Assembly: GCA_029288275.1 (NCBI GenBank) | Contig: JARIHM010000133.1 | Coordinates: 1-10,868, forward strand | DNA: 10,868 nucleotides | Direction of reading: 5' to 3' | DNA from: Candidatus Saccharimonadota bacterium | GTDB lineage: Bacteria; Patescibacteriota; Saccharimonadia; UBA4664 | Part shown: piece by piece, positions 1 to 6,267 of the stretch | How the letters are laid out: each line of letters begins with the position of its first letter | How positions within the stretch are numbered: the stretch's first letter is position 1 | Made by a program: the position numbers and the translations under genes | The notes under the pieces: model-generated | What the model was told of the DNA's origin: nothing | The model's input: only the letters and a program-made list of their open reading frames with translations | Databases searched by the model: none

Positions 1-1
1 A

Positions 2-238
2 GTGGCCGATATTTTTCGTCGGCCGGATCTGCAACGCCCGTCTGGCGCTGACGCGGTTACTCCTAGCCAGCTCCTGGAGCGCGTTGCTTGTCAGCGCGGG
101 CTGGTAGTGGCTGACCTCGGTGCGGCCTTTCGGCCGCCGTGGAACGGCAAGCTGGCCGCGGATCTATTTCACCCCAATGATCGTGGCTATACTGCCATCG
201 CGAAAGAATTTGTCAAAACCCTGGAAACGCTACACTAG
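2..238 (+). CDS. SGNH/GDSL-type hydrolase, C-terminal fragment (5' end outside window)
   Basis: The reading frame is open to the left edge, so only the last ~79 codons are visible; the GTG at base 2 is probably an internal Val. The motif D-L-F-H-P-N-D-R-G-Y (residues ~54-63 of the visible part) matches block V of SGNH/GDSL esterases, where the Asp and His of DxxH complete the Ser-His-Asp catalytic triad. The catalytic Ser block would lie upstream and cannot be seen. Members of the family hydrolyse ester or acyl bonds in lipids, polysaccharides or peptidoglycan; the substrate here is unknown. The stop is TAG at 236-238, and 56 bases separate it from the next ATG on the same strand, so a shared transcript is possible. 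Family assignment is fairly safe; function is not. Confidence 0.72.
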   Translation: MADIFRRPDLQRPSGADAVTPSQLLERVACQRGLVVADLGAAFRPPWNGKLAADLFHPNDRGYTAIAKEFVKTLETLH

Positions 239-279
239 TACTCGTTTTGGCTAGCTTCGTACCGCGGGTTCGGTATTTA

Positions 280-294
280 TATTATGCTTATGCT
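280..294 (+). promoter_or_regulatory. Possible -10 element(s) directly before the HupE-like ATG
   Basis: The bases before the ATG at 295 are AT-rich: TATTAT at 280-285, then two tandem TATGCT copies at 283-288 and 289-294. No Shine-Dalgarno sequence is visible. A -10 box this close would give a leaderless or nearly leaderless mRNA, as at 3658, 5400 and 10715, but the match is weaker and no convincing -35 is seen. Tentative. Confidence 0.3.
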
Positions 295-1374
295 ATGACA
301 AGAAGACTATGGCACGCTCTGCAAGGGGGTATCATTATCCTGATGCTTAGCGTGCCGGTTGCGGCTTGGGCTCATCCCTTTCAATATGGAGTGGTAAAAA
401 CCCGCTTGGTAGCTGACCAAAATCGGCTTCAGATGCAGAGTCAAATCTCGCCCCGCCTACCAGTAGCGGCTAGCAACTTAGCCGCCTACTTGGACGCCCA
501 GTTTGTAGTGCGGCAGCAGGGGCGCAGCTGCAATTTGGTGCTTGATGCGCTCACTACGCCTGGTCCTACGCAAACCGATTTCACCGCCACCATCACTTGC
601 CCGCAACCCATCCGCACGCTTACCGAGCTAACGATCCATAGCGGCATTTTTACTGATACCTTTACTACCTTTGATCATTTTGTGACTGTGCAGGTCGACG
701 GCCAGTCGCATCAACTGGTATTTGACCAAACGCACGCCGACTATCCCGCCATTACCCGCGCGCTCACGCCGCAACAATGGGGCGCTCAGCTCTATGTAAT
801 AGTGAGCCAATTTGTCTGGCTCGGCGTGCTGCATATTTTAACTGGTTACGATCACATTTTATTCTTGCTCTCGCTTGTGCTATTGGCGCGGTCGCTCAGA
901 CAGGTGCTTATTTTGGTGACGGCCTTTACGCTGGCTCATTCCGTTACACTCACCCTGGCTGGCTTACACATCATTACGCTTTCGCCGCGTGTAGTGGAGC
1001 CGCTCATTGCGCTCTCGATTGTCTATGTAGCGGCGCGCAATATCTGGCAGCTGCGCCATCATGCCGAAGCCGATCCGCGCAGCGGTGACCGTTGGCTAGT
1101 GGCGGCTGGTTTTGGTTTGGTGCATGGCTTGGGCTTTGCCGGCGCCCTCACCGACGCCGGTGTACCGGCTAATTTCTTTGTACCCGCGCTCGTTTCCTTC
1201 AACGTAGGCATTGAGGGTGGCCAGCTGATCATCCTCCTGGCCGTATTGCCGGTACTCGCGTTCATCAAGCGTTGGCGCTCGTGGCGGCCGGTGTTTATGA
1301 GCAGCTCAGCGGTGATCGCCGGCTTAGCAGCTATCTGGTGCATCGGCCGGATCTTTAACCTTCCCCTCGGCTAG
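295..1374 (+). CDS. HupE/UreJ-family membrane protein with exported N-terminal domain
   Basis: Predicted 359-aa inner-membrane protein. Residues ~1-26 form a signal peptide (MTRR, hydrophobic core, A-W-A), leaving a mature N terminus of His-Pro. Residues ~27-175 are a beta-rich exported domain with two Cys, in R-S-C-N and I-T-C-P, that could pair. The C-terminal half has about six membrane segments carrying family signatures: L-T-G-Y-D-H-I-L-F-L, F-T-L-A-H-S, G-L-V-H-G-L-G-F-A and F-N-V-G-I-E-G-G-Q. These His/Asp/Glu-rich helices are typical of the HupE/UreJ proteins linked to nickel or cobalt handling; the longer relatives with an ectodomain (HupE_UreJ_2 type) are mostly uncharacterised. No urease or hydrogenase gene is nearby, so a metal role is only inferred. 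A TTG at 247 would add 16 residues, but ATG 295 starts cleanly on the signal peptide. The TAG stop lies in the palindrome CTAG shared with the convergent gene. Confidence 0.82.
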   Translation: MTRRLWHALQGGIIILMLSVPVAAWAHPFQYGVVKTRLVADQNRLQMQSQISPRLPVAASNLAAYLDAQFVVRQQGRSCNLVLDALTTPGPTQTDFTATITCPQPIRTLTELTIHSGIFTDTFTTFDHFVTVQVDGQSHQLVFDQTHADYPAITRALTPQQWGAQLYVIVSQFVWLGVLHILTGYDHILFLLSLVLLARSLRQVLILVTAFTLAHSVTLTLAGLHIITLSPRVVEPLIALSIVYVAARNIWQLRHHAEADPRSGDRWLVAAGFGLVHGLGFAGALTDAGVPANFFVPALVSFNVGIEGGQLIILLAVLPVLAFIKRWRSWRPVFMSSSAVIAGLAAIWCIGRIFNLPLG

Positions 1375-1802
1375 CCTTGAGCTCGCCGCGCCGCCTCTTG
1401 CTCCAGAGCGCTCCAGGTGGCGTACATGTCGCGGCGAATTAGGCGGCCAAAGTAGAGCCAGAACAGCGGTACCAGCGGCCCGGTCACGGTTACGCGGCGG
1501 GTACAGCGAATGCGACCGTCTTCCAGCGGCTCGTACACGCTCTCGCCGGCAATCTTGCCGCCTGGCATTGGGCTCTCTGAAGCCCATAGTCGTGGTGATT
1601 CCACCTTGGTGAGTGTCCAGTTGGCGGCCGGCCCGCCCTTGGGCTTGCTCCAACCTTTGGTGCCGGCCACAAACGGTCCATCCAGCTGTGCTCCCTCCTC
1701 GTGCGGGTCCCAGCTGGGCCAGCTAGCTACGTCGCTGAGCGCTGCCCATACGGCATTGATGTCGCCCTTAATAGTAGTCTCGGCGGTGATAGTGTAGGCC
1801 AT
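1371..1802 (-). CDS. SRPBCC-family protein (polyketide cyclase/START-like fold)
   Basis: 143-aa soluble protein. The N-terminal pattern (beta strand, then D-I-N-A-V-W-A-A-L-S-D-V-A-S-W-P-S-W-D) is the classic opening of SRPBCC proteins annotated as polyketide cyclase/dehydrase or START-like, which form a helix-grip fold around a hydrophobic pocket. The later part, with alternating strands and a long C-terminal helix (F-G-R-L-I-R-R-D-M-Y-A-T-W-S-A-L-E-Q-E-A), fits. No catalytic residues can be assigned; most such proteins bind small hydrophobic ligands of unknown identity. The ATG at 1802 is preferred over the ATG immediately before it (1805) because AAGGA lies 6 bases upstream. It is the last gene of the MarR-glycosylase-SRPBCC operon, 13 bases after the glycosylase stop. 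Its TAG stop shares CTAG (1371-1374) with the convergent HupE-like gene. Confidence 0.8.
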   Translation of the reverse strand: MAYTITAETTIKGDINAVWAALSDVASWPSWDPHEEGAQLDGPFVAGTKGWSKPKGGPAANWTLTKVESPRLWASESPMPGGKIAGESVYEPLEDGRIRCTRRVTVTGPLVPLFWLYFGRLIRRDMYATWSALEQEAARRAQG

Positions 1803-1815
1803 CATGAATCCTTGA

Positions 1816-2712
1816 TTATCGTTTACTGAAGGTTCGTTTGGGAATATTGCCCGTCTCGTAAGCCCACACATGCAGGAGCACCACCACCCACATGCGGTAG
1901 GGCCGCCAACGGCTCGCAATCTCCTCAATCTGATCCCGAGTGGGCAGCTGCGGCAGATGGTAGGCTTGCTGGATGGCGTAGTAGGTGATGTCGTCATGAG
2001 TAAAACTGTCGGCCACCCCAGCACCGCGGTGCAGAATACCCTGGGAGAAGAACGGCCCAATCCCGGGCAGCGTCTCGAGCTGGCGCAGTGCTTCGTCCTC
2101 GGGCAAGCCTTGCAAATAGTGACGGTCCAGTAGACCGTCGAGTGCTGCTTGGGCTACGGCATGCAGGCGGGCGATCTTGGTTTCATTCACGCCCTTGATC
2201 TCGTTGACAGTAAGCAACTTTTGCGGCTCGGGAAAGGCATGAAACGTTTCTCCTTCTACCTTGATGGCCTCGCCAAACTGTTCACTCATCTGGGCACGAA
2301 TGGCCCGGGCCTGTCGCACCGTAATACGATGGCCCAAAATAAGCGCCGCCGCAGCCTCATAGGGCGAATGAAACTTAGTAGGCCGCATAGCGTGGTATTT
2401 GGCTTGTAGTTCACCTACAAAAGCGTCGCGCTGACCCACTATCGGCCACCCGCGGCCATCCTCGTCGGCCGACATAGCCGCCAGCGCCTGATCCCGCGCG
2501 GCTTCATGGTCGACTGAGCCATATACCGTAATATCTAGCGCTCCATTGGCCTGCTGCCGCAGTGTTACGGCTGCCGAGCCGCGCCAGCCTTCAATCGGAA
2601 AGGCCATCACAATAGTATTGCGGTCAGTTGCGAGGGTGGGCCAGCCATTAAAGTATTGATTCTGGTAGAGCAGATCAAACGGCCCCTGAGGCATAAACGT
2701 AAATGAGTTCAT
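1816..2712 (-). CDS. AlkA-like DNA-3-methyladenine glycosylase (HhH-GPD superfamily)
   Basis: 298-aa predicted base-excision repair enzyme that would cut the glycosidic bond of alkylated bases. The helix-hairpin-helix is seen at residues ~212-219 (L-E-T-L-P-G-I-G). It is followed at the expected distance by F-T-H-D-D (237-241); D241 aligns with the catalytic Asp of E. coli AlkA, which also lies in a DD pair. The C-terminal W-R-P-Y-R-M-W-V-V-V-L-L-H-V-W resembles the closing helix of AlkA. The N-terminal ~100 residues fit the AlkA-type beta domain. The start is ATG 2712, with AAGGA 6 bases upstream; a GTG at 2715 sits too close to that ribosome site. The ATG shares one base with the TGA of the upstream MarR gene (TGATG), so translation is probably coupled. 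No Fe-S cluster Cys quartet is present, which argues against an EndoIII/MutY identity. Confidence 0.85.
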   Translation of the reverse strand: MNSFTFMPQGPFDLLYQNQYFNGWPTLATDRNTIVMAFPIEGWRGSAAVTLRQQANGALDITVYGSVDHEAARDQALAAMSADEDGRGWPIVGQRDAFVGELQAKYHAMRPTKFHSPYEAAAALILGHRITVRQARAIRAQMSEQFGEAIKVEGETFHAFPEPQKLLTVNEIKGVNETKIARLHAVAQAALDGLLDRHYLQGLPEDEALRQLETLPGIGPFFSQGILHRGAGVADSFTHDDITYYAIQQAYHLPQLPTRDQIEEIASRWRPYRMWVVVLLHVWAYETGNIPKRTFSKR

Positions 2713-3158
2713 CACGATTCCTTCACTAATAGTTGCAGTGCTGGCCCGAGCGGCAGCTGCCTAGCTGGGGCAAAGAACATGTCATTCCAGGCACGGGCAT
2801 CGCTGCTGCTGGCTTTGGCCAGTGCTAGCCCGGTCGGAGTCAAGGAGAGCACGTAAGCACGCGCGTCCTCAGGATGAACATGGCGCTCCAGGAGCCGGCG
2901 CATCACCAGCTTGCGGGTTACCTGCGAGGCTACATTCAGATCCATGGCGGTGTGAGCAGCTGCTTGTTTTTGGGTGGGTAACTCGTTGTGCCGGGCCTGC
3001 TGGCGATAGACCGACATGAGCATAAAGAACTGAGGCGGAGTTAGACCATGGGGCTGCAGCACATGCGCCAGGCCGAGGCGCCATTCATGCGCACTTTGGG
3101 CCAGGAGGTAGCCCAGGTTTAGATCCGGCGCTACGGCAGGAATTTCTGGTGCGGCCAT
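2712..3158 (-). CDS. MarR-family transcriptional regulator (first gene of repair operon)
   Basis: 148-aa DNA-binding protein of the MarR/SlyA winged-helix type, expected to be a dimer. The winged helix runs from about residue 60 (L-P-T-Q-K-Q-A-A-A-H-T-A-M-D-L-N-V-A-S-Q-V-T-R-K-L) through the wing (R-H-V-H-P-E-D-A-R-A-Y-V-L-S-L-T-P-T-G). The wing keeps the D-x-R core of the family, and the N-terminal and C-terminal helices would form the dimer interface. The ATG at 3158 has a strong Shine-Dalgarno sequence (TAAGGAG, 5-base spacing). The promoter upstream carries a perfect 18-bp palindrome over its -10 box, so self-repression is likely. It overlaps the glycosylase ATG by one base. The inducing ligand is unknown; control of a DNA repair gene suggests a DNA-damaging or electrophilic signal, by inference only. 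Confidence 0.88.
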   Translation of the reverse strand: MAAPEIPAVAPDLNLGYLLAQSAHEWRLGLAHVLQPHGLTPPQFFMLMSVYRQQARHNELPTQKQAAAHTAMDLNVASQVTRKLVMRRLLERHVHPEDARAYVLSLTPTGLALAKASSSDARAWNDMFFAPARQLPLGPALQLLVKES

Positions 3159-3171
3159 GAAGACTCCTTAT

Positions 3172-3189
3172 TAGTATGTACACATACTA
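3172..3189. promoter_or_regulatory. Palindromic operator candidate for the MarR-glycosylase operon
   Basis: The sequence TAGTATGT-AC-ACATACTA is a perfect inverted repeat with 8-bp arms and a 2-base centre. It covers the -10 region and probable start point of the leftward promoter at 3184-3212, and ends two bases before the Shine-Dalgarno sequence. Length, symmetry and position are typical of a MarR dimer site, so the downstream regulator is the obvious candidate ligand. Confidence 0.65.
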
Positions 3190-3212
3190 TATTGATACAT
3201 ATAAAATGTCAA
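3184..3212 (-). promoter_or_regulatory. Sigma70-type promoter of the MarR-glycosylase-SRPBCC operon
   Basis: On the minus strand a perfect -35 TTGACA (3212-3207) precedes TATAGT (3191-3186, 15-base spacer) or TAGTAT (3189-3184, 17-base spacer) as the -10. Transcription would start near 3178, giving a ~20-base leader that contains the TAAGGAG ribosome site (3170-3164). Confidence 0.65.
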
Positions 3213-3223
3213 ATGGTCGTTAT

Positions 3224-3658
3224 CTAGGTAGTTTTCGGGGGAGGCGAGAACGATTTAACGAGGAGCCGCGTGAGTGTTTCGAGCTCGGCCGCGGTCAGGT
3301 TCTCTAGCGGCTTTTGCTGCATCTCAGCTAGCTCGCGCATAATGGCGGCTCGCAGCTCCAGGCCTTTAGTGGTCAAGCGAATGATCTTGGCCCGGCGGTC
3401 AGTGGGACACTCGTGTCGTTCCATGAGTTCCAGCGTCACCAGCCGGTCCACAATGCCCGTAACATACGAAGGGTCGCAGTTGAGTAGCGGTGCTAGGCCA
3501 TTCATGGGTAGCTCCTGATCCTTTTCCAGAAGGCAGAGCGTCAAGAACTGCACGATAGTGAGATCGTGCAGTTCGGCCTGTTTCATCAGCACGTGCTTAG
3601 CGGGAAGCGACGCGCGAATCAGGAGCCAAGCCAGATTTTGGTTCATTTGCTCATTCAT
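3224..3658 (-). CDS. MarR-family transcriptional regulator divergent to MFS 1
   Basis: 144-aa predicted repressor of the MarR family. The recognition region is M-N-G-L-A-P-L-L-N-C-D-P-S-Y-V-T-G-I-V-D-R-L (residues ~54-75), followed by the wing with the hallmark D-R-R (E-C-P-T-D-R-R-A-K-I-I-R-L-T-T-K-G). Start ATG 3658 is chosen although the frame stays open to a TTG at 3706. A perfect TATAAT lies exactly 7 bases before this ATG, with TTGCAT 17 bases further up, so the mRNA would begin at or very near the ATG and the upstream codons could not be translated from it. No Shine-Dalgarno sequence is present. It is divergent from a DHA2 transporter, the common arrangement of a drug-responsive repressor and its efflux target. 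The stop is TAG at 3226-3224. A single Cys lies in the recognition region; redox sensing cannot be inferred from that alone. Confidence 0.88.
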   Translation of the reverse strand: MNEQMNQNLAWLLIRASLPAKHVLMKQAELHDLTIVQFLTLCLLEKDQELPMNGLAPLLNCDPSYVTGIVDRLVTLELMERHECPTDRRAKIIRLTTKGLELRAAIMRELAEMQQKPLENLTAAELETLTRLLVKSFSPPPKTT

Positions 3659-3665
3659 GGCCCGT

Positions 3666-3694
3666 ATTATACGCTCATTTTTGTTGAAATGCAA
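3666..3694 (-). promoter_or_regulatory. Leaderless-type promoter of the divergent MarR gene
   Basis: Minus strand: -35 TTGCAT (3694-3689), 17-base spacer, perfect -10 TATAAT (3671-3666), then 7 bases to the ATG at 3658. Initiation at the usual distance from a -10 would fall on or beside the A of the start codon. Confidence 0.7.
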
Positions 3695-3696
3695 AG

Positions 3697-3715
3697 TAGT
3701 TGACAATATAAACTA
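3697..3715. promoter_or_regulatory. Imperfect palindrome, candidate operator between MarR and MFS 1
   Basis: TAGTTGACAATATAAACTA has TAGTT/AACTA arms 9 bases apart and further symmetric A/T positions inside. It contains the whole -35 box of the rightward MFS promoter and abuts the -35 of the leftward MarR promoter. A MarR dimer here would be expected to block the transporter and perhaps its own gene. Confidence 0.5.
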
Positions 3716-3729
3716 TTTATAATTACAAT
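3700..3729 (+). promoter_or_regulatory. Sigma70-type promoter of MFS 1
   Basis: Perfect -35 TTGACA (3700-3705), 18-base spacer and -10 TACAAT (3724-3729). The start point near 3736 leaves a ~30-base leader containing the AAAAGGAG ribosome site (3755-3762). Confidence 0.6.
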
Positions 3730-3766
3730 CATTGAGGTTCATAACTAAAAAATGAAAAGGAGCCTT

Positions 3767-5197
3767 ATGAAACAAGCCTCAAAATGGTTGATCTTTACGC
3801 TCTTGGCTGTGGCTCAATTTATGGTGGTGCTCGATGTGGCCATTGTAAATGTGGCTCTGCCAAGCATCAGCCAGGCGCTGGGTTTTAGTCCTGCCACGCT
3901 GCAGTGGGTGGTAACAGCCTATGCGCTAGCCTTCGGCGGCTTTTTACTGCTGGGTGGCCGTGCCGCTGACTTGTTCGGCCGCAAGCGTGTCCTCCAGATT
4001 GGTATGGCCGGTTTTACGTTGTTCTCGCTGCTCATCGGCCTGGCTTCATCGGCCTCGGCGCTGATTATACTGCGGGCTTTGCAGGGATTGGCCGCGGCGC
4101 TCATGTCGCCGGCCGCGTTGTCGCTGGTGCTTACCGTCTTTCGTGAGAACGATGAGCGCAACCGCGCGCTTGGCCTATGGACGATCGTGGCCACGGGTGG
4201 TGCGGCCGTAGGCCTGCTGCTGGGCGGTGTGCTGTCGCAATATCTAGGCTGGCGCTGGAACTTCTTTGTGAACGTGCCGGTGGGCGTGATTGTGTCGCTC
4301 GGAATCTGGCGGCTAGTGCCGGCCCACGCCGGCGAAGCGCGCCAACGCAGCCTTGACCTGCCCGGAGCAATCCTGGTAACGGCGGGCCTGATCGCCTTTG
4401 TGTACGGTCTGAGCCAGGCGCCCGTTTGGGGCTGGCTGAGCGGAGCTACCCTTGGCACGTTAGCCGGTGCGCTGGCGCTGTTGGTAGCCTTTGTATGGAA
4501 CGAGGCGCGGGCTAAGCACCCGCTCATGCCGCTGTCGATCTTTAAGATTCGTAACGTCACTGGTGCTAACCTGCTCATGGCGCCGGTTACGGCTAGCATG
4601 ATGGGCATGTTCTTCCTCACGTCCCTATATATGTCGGCTGTGCTACATTACTCGCCGGTGGTGACGGGCCTGAGCTACCTACCGTTTCCGGTGATTCTGG
4701 CGGTGGTGTCCAATCGTGTCTCCAAGCTGGTGGGCAAGTATGGCTACAAGCGGTTCATCGTGGCCGGCCCCATCTTCATTGCTCTGGGACTGGCTTGGTT
4801 GAGCCGGATTCCGGTACACGGCCATTACTGGGGTGACCTGCTGCCCACGCTCATTCTCATGCCGATTGGCGTAGGCCTGATGATGATGCCCGTGATGGCT
4901 TCGGCCACCGCTGGTGTGCCGGCAGGTGAGGCTGGCCTGGCGGCCGGGCTTATTAACACGGCTCAGCAAATGGGCGGCGCCCTGGGGCTAGCCATCCTGA
5001 GCGGCGTGGCAGCTTCGGTTACGGCAGCGGCCACAACCACGCCACTCGTAGCGTTGGTGCACGGCTATCACGTGGCCTATGCGGCGGCGGTAATCTTTAT
5101 GGCCTTGGCGCTGGTGTTAGGGCTCACGATTATCCGCGAGCCGCGCCGGCAGCAAGCCGGGGGAGCAGCGCTGGAAACGGCGGCAGCGAGCCACTAA
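3767..5197 (+). CDS. MFS drug:proton antiporter, DHA2 (EmrB/QacA) family, 14 TM
   Basis: 476-aa inner-membrane exporter. TM1 carries the DHA2 signature L-D-V-A-I-V-N-V-A-L-P-S-I (D23). Motif A is G-G-R-A-A-D-L-F-G-R-K-R (~63-74) in the TM2-3 loop. The TM5 region reads G-G-A-A-V-G-L-L-L-G-G-V-L followed by G-W-R-W-N-F-F-V-N-V-P-V-G, which is characteristic of the family; the motif-C Pro is replaced by Leu, as in some other DHA2 proteins. Length and hydrophobic pattern fit 14 helices, and the protein lacks a large C-terminal domain. Such proteins expel hydrophobic or cationic drugs using the proton gradient; the substrate cannot be read from sequence. ATG 3767 is preferred to the in-frame ATG 3752 because AAAAGGAG lies just before it (4 bases) and overlaps the extra codons. 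It is probably repressed by the divergent MarR and is followed by a strong terminator. Confidence 0.9.
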   Translation: MKQASKWLIFTLLAVAQFMVVLDVAIVNVALPSISQALGFSPATLQWVVTAYALAFGGFLLLGGRAADLFGRKRVLQIGMAGFTLFSLLIGLASSASALIILRALQGLAAALMSPAALSLVLTVFRENDERNRALGLWTIVATGGAAVGLLLGGVLSQYLGWRWNFFVNVPVGVIVSLGIWRLVPAHAGEARQRSLDLPGAILVTAGLIAFVYGLSQAPVWGWLSGATLGTLAGALALLVAFVWNEARAKHPLMPLSIFKIRNVTGANLLMAPVTASMMGMFFLTSLYMSAVLHYSPVVTGLSYLPFPVILAVVSNRVSKLVGKYGYKRFIVAGPIFIALGLAWLSRIPVHGHYWGDLLPTLILMPIGVGLMMMPVMASATAGVPAGEAGLAAGLINTAQQMGGALGLAILSGVAASVTAAATTTPLVALVHGYHVAYAAAVIFMALALVLGLTIIREPRRQQAGGAALETAAASH

Positions 5198-5214
5198 TCG
5201 CGCGATTCGCCTAC

Positions 5215-5244
5215 AAAAGCCCGGGCTACGGTCTGGGCTTTTTT
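5215..5244 (+). terminator. Intrinsic terminator after MFS 1
   Basis: AAAAGCCC (5215-5222) pairs with GGGCTTTT (5235-5242) around a 12-base loop, and the right arm runs into six T (5239-5244). It begins 18 bases after the MFS 1 stop. The four A on the left would also give a short U tract in the opposite direction, but no minus-strand gene ends here. Confidence 0.85.
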
Positions 5245-5386
5245 GGTGATTGGAATTCACGTTATTTTAAGACAAAAAATGAGAGGAGCGGTGGCCGGCG
5301 GTGGGATAGCTACAGCCTTACGGTCTACCGACCTACTCTCCTCAAAAACAAGCTACGTTTGAAGCATTGGGATAGGTATGAGCATG
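5245..5386. other. Non-coding gap between MFS 1 terminator and NTPase promoter
   Basis: No supported gene is present. A 27-codon ORF (5279-5362) has no ribosome site or family resemblance. GAGGAG (5284-5289) and a CTCCTC near 5338 could pair over a long distance with mismatches, but no stable structured RNA is convincing. The stretch could be a longer regulatory region for the NTPase cassette; nothing specific can be assigned. Confidence 0.4.
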
Positions 5387-5399
5387 TATAATCTAGATC
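5387..5399 (+). promoter_or_regulatory. Leaderless-type -10 box of the NTPase-HD cassette
   Basis: A perfect TATAAT (5387-5392) is followed by exactly 7 bases and then the ATG at 5400. No Shine-Dalgarno sequence is present. The -35 is poor (GCATTG at 5364-5369 has the right 17-base spacing but little similarity), so an activator or the strong -10 may carry the promoter. Confidence 0.6.
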
Positions 5400-6233
5400 A
5401 TGAAATTACTCCTGACCGGACTGCCTGGCACCGGTAAAACTACTCTTCTGCAAACGCTTATTCCGCTTCTCGAAGATCCTTTTTGGGTATTGTGCCGGGA
5501 GATCAGGAATGCGGCCGGCCAAAGGGTCGGCTTTGAGGTGGAGGCCTCGACTGGCTCACAAGGATTATTGGCCCATAAGCAGGATATCCAGTCGACGGCA
5601 GTCATTGGCGACTACCGTGTAGATCTAGGTGCCATCGATGCGTTGCTCAGTGACCCCATCGCGGATGCCATGCAGGCGCATACATTCTTGCTGATCGATG
5701 AGATCGGCCGGATGCAAATGCTATCGGATGCATTTACTCGTACCATTCGGCAGCTCTGCGTCGGCGAATACGATTTTATTGCTACCATCAGATACGGCGA
5801 TGACTGGACGCGCGAGTTTACCGATCAACCAGACATCATTACGCTGGTATTGTCGCCCGAGAACCGCGACCAAGCCGAGGCGGCTGTCAGGGCTATGCTT
5901 GAGACCCGAACCAAATTCTCAGCGTTGACGAACGAGCAAAAGCAAGTGCTTCTTAAGATGGCCAAAGCATACGGCCAGAACGGACAGACAACGCAGCTCC
6001 GGAAACTGTATCGGAATGCAGTTCGTTATGTGGTCGACAATAGGGTAAAGCAGCTGAGCGAACAGGAATTACGGGTGGCTGGCAATCACGGCAATCATGA
6101 GGTGCGACGAAGTGCCGGCACGTGGATTTGTGATTGTGACTTATTTAATGGGCGTAATGAGTTTGCCGGCGAGGCAGGGGAATGCTCCCATATTCAAGCT
6201 GTGCGACTATCCCAGCAGCTAAGTGAGAAATAG
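5400..6233 (+). CDS. THEP1-type P-loop NTPase fused to a C-terminal SWIM-like zinc-finger
   Basis: 277-aa protein. Residues 1-~170 match the NTPase_1/THEP1 family: Walker A G-L-P-G-T-G-K-T-T (7-15), the family motif R-E-I-R (32-35) with G-Q-R-V-G-F-E-V-E (39-47), a G-L-L-A turn, and Walker B L-L-I-D-E-I-G-R-M (96-104). THEP1 enzymes hydrolyse NTPs; their cell role is unclear. The usual enzyme ends near residue 170-190, but this one continues ~100 residues. A helical linker leads to H-E-V-R-R...W-I-C-D-C (C244, C246) and C-S-H (C262, H264). This spacing, preceded by V-K-Q-L...V-A-G, fits the SWIM zinc-finger pattern CxC-xn-CxH, which binds DNA or protein. A SWIM tail on THEP1 is not an architecture I know. 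It is the first gene of a two-gene cassette with a leaderless-type promoter. The NTPase call is firm; the SWIM call is motif-level. Confidence 0.82.
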   Translation: MKLLLTGLPGTGKTTLLQTLIPLLEDPFWVLCREIRNAAGQRVGFEVEASTGSQGLLAHKQDIQSTAVIGDYRVDLGAIDALLSDPIADAMQAHTFLLIDEIGRMQMLSDAFTRTIRQLCVGEYDFIATIRYGDDWTREFTDQPDIITLVLSPENRDQAEAAVRAMLETRTKFSALTNEQKQVLLKMAKAYGQNGQTTQLRKLYRNAVRYVVDNRVKQLSEQELRVAGNHGNHEVRRSAGTWICDCDLFNGRNEFAGEAGECSHIQAVRLSQQLSEK

Positions 6234-6267
6234 CGCGGAGCCAAGGATATATGAGATACTAGCGACC

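Noticed and set aside
1803..2060. Upstream extension of the SRPBCC frame
   Set aside because: The added residues overlap the glycosylase gene in another frame and resemble nothing; the AAGGA site points to ATG 1802.
3919..4620. 233-aa open frame on the minus strand inside MFS 1
   Set aside because: It lies antisense to a clear transporter, is rich in Arg, Ser and Pro, has no family motif and no ribosome site. It is a shadow of the coding strand.
5284..5343. GAGGAG...CTCCTC long-range inverted repeat, possible structured RNA
   Set aside because: Extension of the stem needs mismatches and the loop is long and unpaired; no covariation can be judged from one sequence.
5279..5362. 27-codon ORF between MFS 1 and the NTPase
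   Set aside because: No ribosome site, no -10 at a useful distance, and a Gly/Ala-rich sequence with no recognisable feature.
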